A stretch of DNA of 64,000 bases, taken from NCBI RefSeq assembly GCF_001485575.1, contig NZ_BCNB01000006.1, forward strand, positions 868,001-932,000. Direction: 5' to 3'. Shown in pieces: positions 1 through 9,547 of the stretch. The notes beneath the pieces were generated by a model, which was given only the letters and a program-made list of their open reading frames with translations, searched no databases and was not told where the DNA came from. Each line of letters opens with the position of its first letter. The first letter of the stretch is position 1. The DNA is from Haloarcula sp. CBA1127 (GTDB lineage Archaea > Halobacteriota > Halobacteria > Halobacteriales > Haloarculaceae). A program made the translations under genes and the position numbers.

Positions 1-122
1 TGGTCACCGGACTGCCGTTCGCCCGCGCCGCGGCTACCATGGCTCCGTTCATCCCGTTTGACCTCCTGAAGCTCGGTATCGCGATCGCCATCGTGCAGGG
101 TGGGTATCTCGCCGGTCGATGA
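1..122 (+). CDS. bioY: BioY-like biotin ECF transporter S component, C-terminal end (partial)
   Basis: The reading frame enters from the left edge (first full codon at position 3) and stops at 120-122. The last 39 residues include FARAAATMAPFIPFDLLKLG, matching the PFIPFDLLK-type end of BioY substrate-binding membrane proteins. The stop overlaps the start of the next gene (ATGA), and the next two genes encode the ATPase and T component of the same kind of importer, which supports the call. BioY is the membrane protein that captures biotin. Only the tail is visible, so the name rests on the tail motif and the context. Confidence 0.8.
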   Translation, partial: VTGLPFARAAATMAPFIPFDLLKLGIAIAIVQGGYLAGR

Positions 123-823
123 TCGAGGTCAGCGACCTGCGCTATCGGTACGGCGATGTCGATGTTCTTGACGGGGTCACGCTGTCGATACCTGATGGTC
201 AGTACTGTCTGCTCGTCGGCCCGAACGGGAGCGGCAAGACGACGCTCGTCCGGCATCTCAACGCTCTGCTGACGCCCGACACCGGCACGGTCACCGTCGA
301 CGGGACCGACGTGACGGACGACCCCGTCGTCGCCCGGACACGTATCGGGATGGTGTTCCAGCACCCCCGCGACCAGTTCGTCGCTGCGACCGTGGCGGCT
401 GACGTGGCCTTCGGTCCGGAAAACCTCGGGCTCGACAGGGCCGAAATCGACCGCCGAGTCGAAACGGCGCTCGACGCTGTCGACCTCGGTGACGCCGCTG
501 AGAGCCGTATTGACGCCCTCTCCGGCGGCGAACAAGCCCGTGTCGCCATCGCCGGGGCACTCGCCATGGAGCCGGACTATCTCGTGCTTGACGAACCGCT
601 TGTCGGGCTCGACTGGCCGGCACGGAAGTCAGTGCTTGACCACCTCGACGCGCTGGTCGCTGATGGCACAGGCGTCATCGTCGTCACACACGACCTCCGG
701 GACCTCCACGAGCGGGCCGACCGCCTCGTCGCGCTGCACGCGGGGGACGTCGTTCTCGACGCGTCGCCAGCCGAAGCGCTTGATGCCCTTCCGGACCTCG
801 GCATCCGAGACCCGCGATGTTGA
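119..823 (+). CDS. bioM: Biotin ECF transporter ATP-binding protein BioM
   Basis: An ABC ATPase of 234 residues with Walker A GPNGSGKT at 34-41, Q-loop Q81, signature LSGGE at 134-138 and Walker B YLVLDE at 154-159. The length and the GMVFQHPRDQFVAATV stretch are typical of ECF-type energising subunits. It overlaps the bioY stop by 4 bp (ATGA) and the next gene by 7 bp, so the three form one translationally coupled operon. It hydrolyses ATP on the cytoplasmic face to drive biotin uptake through BioY and BioN. Most ECF modules have this shape; the biotin specificity is inferred from the BioY tail upstream. Confidence 0.88.
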   Translation: MIEVSDLRYRYGDVDVLDGVTLSIPDGQYCLLVGPNGSGKTTLVRHLNALLTPDTGTVTVDGTDVTDDPVVARTRIGMVFQHPRDQFVAATVAADVAFGPENLGLDRAEIDRRVETALDAVDLGDAAESRIDALSGGEQARVAIAGALAMEPDYLVLDEPLVGLDWPARKSVLDHLDALVADGTGVIVVTHDLRDLHERADRLVALHAGDVVLDASPAEALDALPDLGIRDPRC

Positions 824-1527
824 GCTACCGACCCGGCGCGACGTTCGCGCATCGGCTGGACCCGCGGTCGAAGCTGCTGGTCCAGTTCGGGCTCGCTATT
901 GCCGCGGTCGCGCACCCCACGCTCCCGTGGCTTATCGGGACGACCGCGTTCGCGCTGGGCACGCTCGCGGCGGCGCGACTCTCGCCGCTGGCCGTCCTGC
1001 GCTCCTATCGGGTCGTCCTTGCCGTGCTGGCGGTGGCCCCGTTCGTCGCTGGCGTGGCGCTCGGTCCACCGTGGTTTCGGGTCGACCCGGCGTTGCGCTC
1101 GGCGTTGCACGTCGGGCGCATCCTTCCGGTGTTGCTCGTCAGCGCCGCCTACCTCACGTCGACGCCGGTCCGGGACACCCGGGCGGCGGTCCAGCGTCTG
1201 GTACCCGGGAAGCCCGGCCAGATTCTCGGCATCGGGATGGCGCTCGTCGTCCGGTTGTTCCCGCTGGTGCTCGCTGACGTTCGCGAGGTGCGCGATGCGA
1301 TCCACGCCCGTGGCGGCGAGGCCCGCCCGCTGTGGGACCGTGCTCGGCTACTCGCCGTCCGGTCGCTGGAACGGACGCTCGACCGCTCTGACCGGCTCTC
1401 GGTCGCCCTGCGGGCCCGCTGTTTCGCGTGGAACCCAACGCTGCCGCCGCTTGCCTTCGACCGTCGTGACTACCCGGTGCTCGCCATCGGCATCGCGCTG
1501 GCGGTGTCGCCGCTTGTCCCGGTCTAA
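817..1527 (+). CDS. bioN: Biotin ECF transporter transmembrane protein BioN (EcfT family)
   Basis: A 236-residue membrane protein with hydrophobic segments near residues 24-56, 66-86 and 100-113 and a final one at 215-235. Two cytoplasmic Ala-Arg-containing motifs (HARGGEARPL and VALRARCF) correspond to the coupling helices by which EcfT proteins contact their ATPases. The start lies inside the end of bioM. Together with BioM and BioY it forms the biotin importer. The gene is last in the operon; the next gene is convergent. Confidence 0.86.
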   Translation: MLSYRPGATFAHRLDPRSKLLVQFGLAIAAVAHPTLPWLIGTTAFALGTLAAARLSPLAVLRSYRVVLAVLAVAPFVAGVALGPPWFRVDPALRSALHVGRILPVLLVSAAYLTSTPVRDTRAAVQRLVPGKPGQILGIGMALVVRLFPLVLADVREVRDAIHARGGEARPLWDRARLLAVRSLERTLDRSDRLSVALRARCFAWNPTLPPLAFDRRDYPVLAIGIALAVSPLVPV

Positions 1528-1563
1528 TCGGTCGCCTGCGCGTCCAGCGCTGCAGCCTCGCTC

Positions 1564-4500
1564 TCACTCCACGATATCGACATCGGTAATCTCGAACCGT
1601 GCGCCGCCCTCGCTCCCCTCGTCGATAGTCACCGACCAGTCGTGAGCGTCGGCGATTTCCGCGACGATCCAGAGCCCGAACCCCGTCCCGGCGTCTGATG
1701 TCGAGTATCCGGTCTCGAACACGCGCGACCGGTTCGCCTCGTCGATACCTTCGCCGTCGTCTTCGACGTAGAAGCCGTCGTCTAGCTCCCCGAGGGTGAT
1801 TGTCACGTCGTCGCCGCCGTGTTCCACGCTGTTGCTGAACAGGTTCTCGAGCAGTTGTTCCAATCGGCTCCTGTCAGCACGAACGACGGCGTCCGTCTCG
1901 ACAGCGAGTTCGGCGTCGCTGGTTTCGACGTTGTGCCAGCACTGTTCGGCCGTGTCCGTGAGCGCAACTACGCCGGCGTCAACCGCTGACTGCTCATCGC
2001 GTGCGGCTGCGAGCAGGTCGTCGATGAGCGTTCGCATCCGTTCGAGCGCGTCACTGGCGCTGTCGAGGTGTTCGCTGTCGGACTCCTGCTGGGCCAGTTC
2101 GATGCGTCCCTCGGCGACGGATAGTGGGTTCCTGAGGTCGTGGCTGACGATGCTGGTGAACTCTTCGAGACGTTCGTTCGTGTCCTCCAGTTCCTGCTCG
2201 CGTCGCTTGCGCTCGGTGATGTCACGGTCGATACCGATCGCCCGGACCGGCGTCCCGTCGCTGTCGGATTCGACCCGGCCCTTCGCCTCCATCCAGCGGA
2301 CCTCGCCGTCACGGGCGATTCGGAACTCGGCTTCGTACGTGCCGGTCTCGGTCGCCGATTCGATGCGTGCCGCCACGTCCCGCTGGTCCTCGGGATGGAC
2401 CAGCGGTAAAAACTCGTCCAGCGACTCGATGTCAGTGCCGTACAGCGTCTCGGACCCGGGGTAGTACGACAGGCCGCCGGACTCGAACTCGCGGTCCCAG
2501 ACGACCGCATTCGTGGTCTCTAGCGCGATTTCCATCCGCTCGCGAGCCCCTTCTAGTTCGCGCTCCCGGAGCTTTCGGTCCGTGATATCCTGGACAGAGC
2601 CACGGAGTTTGACAACGTCGCCGTTCTCGGTGACCGGTTTACACAGCGCGCGAACCCATCGGTAGTGGTCGCCGTCGCCGATACGCACCTCCATGTCGTA
2701 CCCTTCGGCCGTTTCTATTGCCCGATGGAACTCAGTCCTGACAGTTTCCCTGTCGTCGGGGTGGTACAGGTCGATGATAGAGTCGATGCTCAGTTCGTCG
2801 TCCGGGGTCAGTCCGTGCAGCCGGTAGAACTCGCTTGTCACCGTCATCTCCGGCGGTTCGCTTGTCACATCTATCTCCCAGCCGCCGACACTCGCGATCC
2901 GCTGGGCCTGGTCGAGGAGTTCTTTCGTCCGCGTAAGCTCCTGTTCGCGTGCCTTCCGTTCGGTGATATCCCGGCCGATACCGGCCAGCATCGGGTTCCC
3001 ATCGGGGTCCTCGACGCGGGTCGCCGTGAACTCGTGAGGGATCTGGTCCCCCGATTTCGTAATAAACGGTGCTTCCACGCGGGTTGTGTCACCCTCGAAC
3101 ACCGATTCGATAGCGGCCCCAACGAGGTCCCGATACTCCTCCGGGAAGAACTCGGCTCCGTGGGTCCCGGCGACTTCGGCAGCCGAGTAGCCAGTCACGT
3201 TCAGCAGACTCTCGTTCCAGCGCCGGAAGCGGCCGTCGCTGTCGAGGACGTAGAACACGTCGTCGATGGCGTCCAGCATATCGTCGGTGTACTCCTTGTA
3301 CCGCTCGAGGCGCTGTTCACGCTGCTGGCGTTCGAGTTCGTAGCTCACCCACTGCGTTGCGAGATGGACGAACGTCTTCTCCTCCTCTGTGAACGGGCTC
3401 TTGCGGGGTGTGCGGTCGACGAAACAGAGCGTCCCTGAATGCGCGCTACAGACACGGACCTCGCTGCTGATGTACGTCTCGTATTCCCAGCGGTCGTAAG
3501 CCGGGTCCGAGGCCCACCCTTCTTCGGATGCCTCCGCAATTGCCATGACGCTCCCTGTATCGATCATCTTCCGGCAGTACGACTCCGACAGCGGCGTGAC
3601 CGTTCCCGGCGTGAGCCGTTCGTCGCTCCCGCTCGCATAGCGCACGGTGAACTCGTCGCGGTCAGTATCGTTCGCGGACAGGAACGCGCCAGCGGTCCCA
3701 AGGCGCTCCCGACCAAGGTCCAGAACCGCCTGTATCTTCTCTTCAAACGAGGCGTCGGGGTCGGCGCTGATTTCGTAGAGCTTCCGGAGCGTCTGGTTGT
3801 GCTCTGCGAGCTGGTTCTTGGTGGCTCCGAGTTCACGCTCGCGGTTCCGCCGCTCGGTGATGTCACGAGCGAATCCGGCCACGCGAACTATCTCTCCGGC
3901 GTCGTTCGTGATCGGCTCGCCCTGTATCCAGACCCAGCGCTGATACGCCTCTGTTGCGTTGACACGGCATTCGACGTCAGCCGACTCGCCGTGCATGAGA
4001 CGCCGCATCGCGTCTTTCATCAGTTCGCGGTCTTCGGGATGGATACCGTTCAGGAAATCGTGGGGGTTGTCACGGAGTTTGGCCACTGACCGCCCCCAGA
4101 TATCCTCGTAGGCGGAGTTGATCACGAGGACTTCGCTCAGGTCGGCCGTGAACTCCCAGAGGATATCGTTGGTTGCCTCGGTGAGTTCCCGGACGCGCCG
4201 TTCCGACTCGGCGGCCTGTCGCTTTGCGCGGGACTCGGAGACCGCGTTTTCGATGCGGTTGGCCAGTAGCTCGTACACCTCGACACCGAACGACTTCTGT
4301 AGATAGTCGGTGACGCCCATCGAGATCGCTTCGCTGGCCACCTCTTCGCTGCCCTTGCCGGTGAACAGAATGAACGGTAGATCCGGGTTCGTTTCCCGAA
4401 TTGCATCGAGCAGTTCGATGCCGTTCATCTCCGGCATATCGTAGTCGGAGACGACAGCGTCGAACCCGTCTTCGGCGAGCCGGTCGAGCCCGTCTCGTGC

Positions 4501-4662
4501 GCTGGTCGCGGTTTCGACGGAGATTCGGTCGTCTACGGCCTCTAGGGAATCTGCTGCGACAGCTACGAAGTCGGGATCGTCGTCGATGTGTAATACCCGA
4601 ATCTGTTCGCCGACGACATCGCTTTCCCCGTCGAGATGCCGACCACGAAGCGCCTCGGTCAT
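1564..4662 (-). CDS. Orphan sensor histidine kinase: receiver, four PAS, one GAF, HisKA, HATPase
   Basis: A 1032-residue soluble signalling protein. An N-terminal receiver domain (about 20-130) carries the acidic pocket DDDPDF and phospho-acceptor aspartate in VVSDYDMPEMNG. It is followed by a PAS domain (about 155-275), a GAF-like domain (about 290-440), three more PAS/PAC units joined by DITERK-type linkers, a HisKA box with SHDLRNPLSVA near 840, and an ATPase domain with NLFSNSVEHG, DDGEGI and GTGFGLWIV. No membrane segment is visible. Haloarchaea carry many such receiver-first orphan kinases and the stimulus cannot be read from sequence. ATG at 4662 is preferred; a TTG two codons earlier is the only extension. 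No cognate output regulator lies beside it. Confidence 0.9.
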   Translation of the reverse strand: MTEALRGRHLDGESDVVGEQIRVLHIDDDPDFVAVAADSLEAVDDRISVETATSARDGLDRLAEDGFDAVVSDYDMPEMNGIELLDAIRETNPDLPFILFTGKGSEEVASEAISMGVTDYLQKSFGVEVYELLANRIENAVSESRAKRQAAESERRVRELTEATNDILWEFTADLSEVLVINSAYEDIWGRSVAKLRDNPHDFLNGIHPEDRELMKDAMRRLMHGESADVECRVNATEAYQRWVWIQGEPITNDAGEIVRVAGFARDITERRNRERELGATKNQLAEHNQTLRKLYEISADPDASFEEKIQAVLDLGRERLGTAGAFLSANDTDRDEFTVRYASGSDERLTPGTVTPLSESYCRKMIDTGSVMAIAEASEEGWASDPAYDRWEYETYISSEVRVCSAHSGTLCFVDRTPRKSPFTEEEKTFVHLATQWVSYELERQQREQRLERYKEYTDDMLDAIDDVFYVLDSDGRFRRWNESLLNVTGYSAAEVAGTHGAEFFPEEYRDLVGAAIESVFEGDTTRVEAPFITKSGDQIPHEFTATRVEDPDGNPMLAGIGRDITERKAREQELTRTKELLDQAQRIASVGGWEIDVTSEPPEMTVTSEFYRLHGLTPDDELSIDSIIDLYHPDDRETVRTEFHRAIETAEGYDMEVRIGDGDHYRWVRALCKPVTENGDVVKLRGSVQDITDRKLRERELEGARERMEIALETTNAVVWDREFESGGLSYYPGSETLYGTDIESLDEFLPLVHPEDQRDVAARIESATETGTYEAEFRIARDGEVRWMEAKGRVESDSDGTPVRAIGIDRDITERKRREQELEDTNERLEEFTSIVSHDLRNPLSVAEGRIELAQQESDSEHLDSASDALERMRTLIDDLLAAARDEQSAVDAGVVALTDTAEQCWHNVETSDAELAVETDAVVRADRSRLEQLLENLFSNSVEHGGDDVTITLGELDDGFYVEDDGEGIDEANRSRVFETGYSTSDAGTGFGLWIVAEIADAHDWSVTIDEGSEGGARFEITDVDIVE

Positions 4663-4815
4663 AGTCAACTAGTTCACAAGTCCACGCAAAAACAGTTCTG
4701 CCCGTTACTCTACGTTCGCGCGTGAGCGAAGCCTGCAGTCAATGATGACGAGAGCGTCACCTGTGTGTGACAACAACGGACCGTCAACGACCCGGTAGGA
4801 CAGGGATATTTGGCT

Positions 4816-5610
4816 TCAGTCTGCTGCGCGGCCGCCGCTGCCAGCGTACGCGCGAGTCACGTCGACGAGCGCCTTCCGGAACTCGGACTCATTCGGCTCA
4901 GGCGAGAGTGCCGCGAAGTGGCGCTTAAACTCCGCGAGGTTGACCGATTCGGCGTCCTGGGCCGCGGCATGGGCGAGGTCGTACAGCCGGTGGTCCGAGC
5001 CGACCAGATCGTGGCGTTCACACAGCGCAAGGGCGAACGCTGCGTTGACAGCTGTGATGTCCGGATCTGCAGCCGGCGTCAGCCGCGCGGCCGGTTCGCT
5101 TGGATGTCGAACCCGAGTCGACGATGTCGAGCGATCCCAGGTCGGCGGATCGCCGGGGCGGTCCGCGACGGCAGCCGCGAGGCTGGCTTCCAGAAACGGA
5201 ACCAGTTTGTCGCCGGGCACCACCGGCATCCAGATGTCGTCGGCGTAGACGTCTTTCATGTGGTTGGCGATCTGGTAACAGTGCGTGAGCTTTCGCTGCT
5301 CGACCGAGCGCCCCGCCAGCGCGAGGTAAATGGCTTCCCGCGTCGACTGCGTGTGTGACGGATGCCCGCGTTCGTGGTGATGCATGTGCGCGTATTCGTG
5401 TAACGCCAGTTCGCGGGCCATCGCGCTCGTCGCGGCTTGACGGGAGATTGTCAGCCTGTGGGTGTCGTCGCTGTGGCTGACACGGGTGCGCTCGTCAGGG
5501 TCCTCCCGGACCCGGACAGTCACTGGTCGGTTCAGGTCGTGTTCCGTCGAGAAGAGGTCCCTCGCTCCGAGAAACGGTTCGGCCGGCCCACCCTGCACGT
5601 GCACGTCCAT
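4816..5610 (-). CDS. DUF5781-like haloarchaeal protein with HExxH zinc-protease motif
   Basis: A protein of about 264 residues, starting MDVHVQGGPAEPF. Residues 71-75 read HEYAH, a gluzincin-type HExxH motif, in the context ELALHEYAHMHHHE. In known metallopeptidases this binds zinc and supplies the catalytic glutamate. I recall this as a conserved haloarchaeal family (DUF5781) without assigned function. ATG at 5610 is chosen because a TATA-like TTAATA lies near 5638-5645, giving a very short leader; ATG at 5619 is the alternative. No signal peptide is visible, so it probably acts in the cytoplasm. Protease activity is inferred from the motif only. Confidence 0.72.
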   Translation of the reverse strand: MDVHVQGGPAEPFLGARDLFSTEHDLNRPVTVRVREDPDERTRVSHSDDTHRLTISRQAATSAMARELALHEYAHMHHHERGHPSHTQSTREAIYLALAGRSVEQRKLTHCYQIANHMKDVYADDIWMPVVPGDKLVPFLEASLAAAVADRPGDPPTWDRSTSSTRVRHPSEPAARLTPAADPDITAVNAAFALALCERHDLVGSDHRLYDLAHAAAQDAESVNLAEFKRHFAALSPEPNESEFRKALVDVTRAYAGSGGRAAD

Positions 5611-5676
5611 GTGTGGCATTATCACGGGCTGCAGCGGTATTAATGCACGGGTGGGGGCAGCGTTCGCACGCAGCCC

Positions 5677-6870
5677 TCAGGACTCGAGCGCCGCGAAACC
5701 GCGCTCCAGGTCGGCCCGGAGGTCCTCGACGTCCTCGATCCCCACCGAAAGGCGGATGAGTGTATCGGAGATGCCGAGTTCGTCCCGCGCCGCCGGTGAG
5801 AGCGGTTCGTGTGTCATCGCCGCCGGAAGTTCCGCTAGGCTCTCGACACCGCCGAGGCTGACTGCCAGCGTCACCGTCTCTAACGCTTCGAGGAAGCGCT
5901 TTGCGTCGGCCATCTCTCCGGCCAGTTCGAACGAGAGCACGCCGCCAAAGCCCTGCATCTGCTCCCGGGCGAGGTCGTGCTGTGGATGGCTCTCTAACCC
6001 CGGGTAGTGGACCGCTTCGACGCGCTCGTGGTCGTCGAGGTACTGCGCGAGGGCCATAGCGTTGTTCTCGTGGCGAGTCATCCGGACACCCAGCGTCTTG
6101 ATGCCTCGTGAGATGAGATAGCTGTCGAACGGGGCGAGCATATTCCCGAGCGCGATTTGTTGGCGGAACTCGACCCGTTCGGCCACCTCGGGGTCGTCGG
6201 TAATCAGCGCGCCGCCGACGGCATCGCTGTGGCCGTTGAGGTACTTCGTTGTGCTGTGGACCACGAGGTCCGCACCGAGCGATAGCGGCTGTTGGAAGTA
6301 CGGACTCGCGAAGGTGTTGTCGACCCCGACCGTCGCGTCGTAGTCGGCGGCGACGGCCGCAATCGCGTCGATGTCGCACAGTCTGATACCAGGGTTCGTC
6401 GGAGTTTCAACCCAGACTAACTCCGTTTCCGGTGTCATCGCGGCCGCTACAGCGTCGGCATCGGTCGCATCGACGAACTCCACGTCGACCCCAAGCTGGT
6501 CCCGGAACAGCGTTTCGAACATTCGTCGCGTGCCCGCGTAGAGGTCGTCGAACGCGACGACATGGTCGCCCGGTTCGACTAGTGAGAGCACCGCTGTTGC
6601 GACGGCTGCCGTCCCCGAACTGAAGGCATAGGCCTGCTCTCCGCCTTCGAGCGCGGCTAACTCCTGTTCGAGACCGTGTCGTGTCGGGTTCGACAGCCGC
6701 GAGTAGAGGAACTCCCCGTCCCCGGGGTCGATGTCCTCTAGAGACAGGTTCGTGTCGAGCCCGGCCAGTTCGTAGGTTGAGGAGAGGTGTATCGGGAGCG
6801 TGACATCCCCTGCTGCTGACGTCGTCTCGGTATCGACTGCAATCGTGTCGAGGTGTGGACGTCGAGTCAT
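5677..6870 (-). CDS. Cystathionine gamma-synthase/lyase family PLP enzyme
   Basis: A 397-residue fold-type I PLP enzyme of the Cys/Met metabolism family. Visible features are SRLSNPTRHGLEQELAALEG near the N-terminus, FSSGTAAVATA, the cofactor-binding VDNTFASPYFQQPL, and the Schiff-base lysine in HSTTKYLNGHSDAVGG. The C-terminal SLGGVESL and HEPLSPAAR motifs are also typical. It makes or cleaves cystathionine in transsulfuration; synthase and lyase cannot be told apart from sequence alone. ATG at 6870 fits the family start and has an AT-rich TATA-like GGTATTAGC about 27 bp upstream, suggesting a leaderless message. Divergent from fusA. Confidence 0.9.
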   Translation of the reverse strand: MTRRPHLDTIAVDTETTSAAGDVTLPIHLSSTYELAGLDTNLSLEDIDPGDGEFLYSRLSNPTRHGLEQELAALEGGEQAYAFSSGTAAVATAVLSLVEPGDHVVAFDDLYAGTRRMFETLFRDQLGVDVEFVDATDADAVAAAMTPETELVWVETPTNPGIRLCDIDAIAAVAADYDATVGVDNTFASPYFQQPLSLGADLVVHSTTKYLNGHSDAVGGALITDDPEVAERVEFRQQIALGNMLAPFDSYLISRGIKTLGVRMTRHENNAMALAQYLDDHERVEAVHYPGLESHPQHDLAREQMQGFGGVLSFELAGEMADAKRFLEALETVTLAVSLGGVESLAELPAAMTHEPLSPAARDELGISDTLIRLSVGIEDVEDLRADLERGFAALES

Positions 6871-7073
6871 ACCCACCCGTCTGCTGGCTGGCGCTAATAC
6901 CTTTGCAATCATTACTCATGCGCCTGCAAATAATTATAATCACTGCGCATACGCCTCTGGATATCGACGGGTCGGAATGCCAGACCATGCCACGCGAACG
7001 GCCGAATTTCGAGCAGTCACGGCCGTAGTGAAACACTATCCTTTTGACCCTGCTGTTGATAGAAAGCTGTATA

Positions 7074-9260
7074 ATGGGCCGACGTAAGAAAATCGTCCAA
7101 GAATGTGAGACACTGATGGACGATCCGGAGCACATCCGGAACATCGCCATCGCTGCTCACGTCGATCACGGAAAGACGACACTGACAGACAATCTGCTGG
7201 CCGGTGCCGGCATGATTTCCGACGACACCGCCGGCGAACAGCTGGCGATGGACACCGAGGAAGACGAACAGGAACGTGGGATCACCATCGACGCGGCTAA
7301 CGTTTCGATGACCCACGAGTACGAGGACCAGAACCACCTCATCAACCTTATCGACACCCCTGGCCACGTCGACTTCGGTGGCGACGTGACCCGTGCGATG
7401 CGTGCCGTCGACGGCGCGCTGGTGGTCGTCGACGCCGTCGAGGGCGCGATGCCCCAGACCGAGACGGTGCTCCGGCAGGCGCTCCGCGAGGGCGTCAAGC
7501 CGACGCTGTTCATCAACAAGGTCGACCGCCTCATCTCCGAACTTCAGGAAGGCCCTGAAGAGATGCAGAAGCGCCTGCTCGCGGTCATCCAGGACGTCAA
7601 CGACCTCATCCGCGGCATGACCGAGGAGATGGACGACATCGAGGACTGGACGGTCTCCGTCGAGGAAGGGACCGTCGGCTTCGGCTCCGCACTGTACAAG
7701 TGGGGCGTCTCGATGCCGTCGATGCAGCGGACCGGCATGGACTTCGGCGAAATCATGGAACTCGAGCGCAATGACAACCGCCAGGAACTCCACGAGCGGA
7801 CGCCGCTGTCCGACGTGGTGCTCGACATGGTGTGTGAGCACTTCCCCAACCCTGTCGACGCCCAGCCGATGCGCGTTCCGCGTATCTGGCGTGGCGACGC
7901 CGAATCCCAGCTCGCCGAGGACATGGCGATGGTCAACGAAGACGGCGAAGTCGTCCTGATGGTCACCGACATCGGTGTCGACCCCCACGCCGGCGAGATC
8001 GCCGCCGGTCGTGTCTTCTCCGGCACGCTGGAGAAGGGTCAGGAGCTGTACGTCTCCGGAACTGCGGGCAAGAACCGCATCCAGAGCGTCGGCATCTACA
8101 TGGGTGGCGAACGCGAGGAAGTCGAGCACGTTCCCGCCGGGAACATCGCCGCCGTCACGGGCCTCAAGGACGCCATCGCTGGCTCCACCGTCTCAAGCGA
8201 GGAGATGACGCCGTTCGAGTCCATCGAGCACATCTCGGAGCCGGTCATCACGAAGTCCGTTGAGGCACAGAACATGGACGACCTGCCGAAGCTCATCGAG
8301 ACGCTCCAGCAGGTCGCCAAGGAAGACCCGACCATTCAGGTCGAAATTAACGAGGACACCGGCGAGCACCTCATCTCCGGGCAGGGTGAACTCCACCTGG
8401 AAGTCATCGGCCAGCGTATCGAGCGCAACCAGGGCATCCCGATCAACACCGGTGAGCCGATTGTTGTCTACCGCGAGGCCCCGCAGGAAGACAGCCGCGA
8501 AGTCGAAGGTCGGTCGCCGAACAACCACAACCGCTTCTACATCAGCATCGAGCCGCTCGGCGAGGACATCGTCGAGACGATCAAGATGGGCGAGGCGTCG
8601 ATGGACATGCCGGAACTGGAGCGCCGTGAAGCGCTGCAGGAGGCCGGCATGGACAAGGACGACTCCCAGAACATCGAGCACATCCACGGGACCAACATCC
8701 TGCTTGATGAGACGAAGGGTATCCAGCACCTCAACGAGACGATGGAGCTCGTCATCGAAGGTCTCGAAGAGGCCCTCGATGACGGCCCGCTCGCGTCCGA
8801 GCCGGTCCAGGGGTCGCTCATCCGTCTCCACGACGCCCGCCTCCACGAGGACGCCATCCACCGCGGTCCGGCCCAGGTCATCCCGGCCGTCCGCGAGGCC
8901 GTGCACAACTCCCTCATCGACGCCAGTATCAAGCTGCTGGAGCCGATTCAGCAGGTCCGCATCGACGTGCCCAACGACCACATGGGCGCAGCGAGCGGCG
9001 AAATTCAGGGTCGCCGTGGCCGCGTCGACGACATGTACCAGGAAGGTGACCTGATGGTCGTCGAAGGCGTCGCCCCGGTTGACGAGATGATCGGCTTCTC
9101 CTCCGACATCCGCTCCGCCACCGAGGGCCGTGCCTCCTGGAACACCGAGAACGCCGGCTTCCAGGTCCTTGCCGACAACCTTCAGCCCGACAAGATCAGC
9201 GAGATCCGCGAGCGCAAGGGCATGAAGCAGGAACTGAACCCGGCCATCGACTACTTCTAG
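7074..9260 (+). CDS. fusA: Translation elongation factor EF-2
   Basis: A 728-residue archaeal EF-2 that drives ribosome translocation with GTP. Start [12 protein letters not shown]1 loop HVDHGKTT at about 29-36, switch region [12 protein letters not shown]3 [10 protein letters not shown] and G4 NKVDRL. The C-terminal domain has the diphthamide-site motif AIHRGPAQ, whose histidine is modified in archaea and eukaryotes. ATG at 7074 is chosen because archaeal EF-2 starts with this basic stretch; the in-frame upstream codons have no family match. The gene stands alone, ends in a T-run and is followed by the hairpin array described separately. Confidence 0.98.
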   Translation: MGRRKKIVQECETLMDDPEHIRNIAIAAHVDHGKTTLTDNLLAGAGMISDDTAGEQLAMDTEEDEQERGITIDAANVSMTHEYEDQNHLINLIDTPGHVDFGGDVTRAMRAVDGALVVVDAVEGAMPQTETVLRQALREGVKPTLFINKVDRLISELQEGPEEMQKRLLAVIQDVNDLIRGMTEEMDDIEDWTVSVEEGTVGFGSALYKWGVSMPSMQRTGMDFGEIMELERNDNRQELHERTPLSDVVLDMVCEHFPNPVDAQPMRVPRIWRGDAESQLAEDMAMVNEDGEVVLMVTDIGVDPHAGEIAAGRVFSGTLEKGQELYVSGTAGKNRIQSVGIYMGGEREEVEHVPAGNIAAVTGLKDAIAGSTVSSEEMTPFESIEHISEPVITKSVEAQNMDDLPKLIETLQQVAKEDPTIQVEINEDTGEHLISGQGELHLEVIGQRIERNQGIPINTGEPIVVYREAPQEDSREVEGRSPNNHNRFYISIEPLGEDIVETIKMGEASMDMPELERREALQEAGMDKDDSQNIEHIHGTNILLDETKGIQHLNETMELVIEGLEEALDDGPLASEPVQGSLIRLHDARLHEDAIHRGPAQVIPAVREAVHNSLIDASIKLLEPIQQVRIDVPNDHMGAASGEIQGRRGRVDDMYQEGDLMVVEGVAPVDEMIGFSSDIRSATEGRASWNTENAGFQVLADNLQPDKISEIRERKGMKQELNPAIDYF

Positions 9261-9264
9261 ACCA

Positions 9265-9272
9265 CCTTTTTC
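9265..9272 (+). terminator. T-rich terminator of fusA
   Basis: An uninterrupted T5 run follows the fusA stop codon within 12 bases. Archaeal transcription commonly ends at such oligo-T tracts without needing a hairpin. The hairpins downstream would then lie outside the main transcript. Confidence 0.6.
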
Positions 9273-9279
9273 CCGCTCG

Positions 9280-9494
9280 GGTGAGCGCTACGCGCTCACC
9301 TCTCGCGGCAAAAACGTGGTCTTGCTGAGCGGAGTCGTTCGAGGGGCGCAAGCGCCCCTCGTGATGACGAGAGAGCGAAGCTCTCTCGAACCACGAAGCA
9401 AGGCTCGAAAGACGAGCCCCGCGAGTCTTTCGGCGGCGAAAAAGGCGCGAATCGCTCCGCGATTCGCGGGAAACCGCGCGCCGTCGGCGCGCGG
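9280..9494. repeat. Array of six perfect short inverted repeats
   Basis: Six consecutive hairpin-forming palindromes occupy 215 bp: 9280-9300 (8-bp arms GGTGAGCG), 9341-9360 (8-bp arms GAGGGGCG), 9368-9388 (9-bp arms CGAGAGAGC), 9402-9418 (6-bp arms GGCTCG), 9446-9468 (9-bp arms CGCGAATCG) and 9474-9494 (10-bp arms CCGCGCGCCG). Loops are 1-5 bases and several centre on GCGAAGC- or GCGC-like cores. No convincing ORF covers the segment. It separates fusA from a convergent gene. Confidence 0.85.
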
Positions 9495-9547
9495 TATGCG
9501 TGTCCGCTCTGCTCTGTCTTATTGACTGCACTCAGACTTGTTTTCCG

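Noticed and set aside
577-1305. A 242-residue frame antisense to the bioM/bioN junction
   Set aside because: Arg/Ser/Gln-rich shadow of a clear transporter operon.
7017-8129. A 370-residue open frame antisense to fusA
   Set aside because: It is the reverse of EF-2 codons; high GC keeps antisense frames open. It is His/Val/Leu-rich with no motif and EF-2 is certain.
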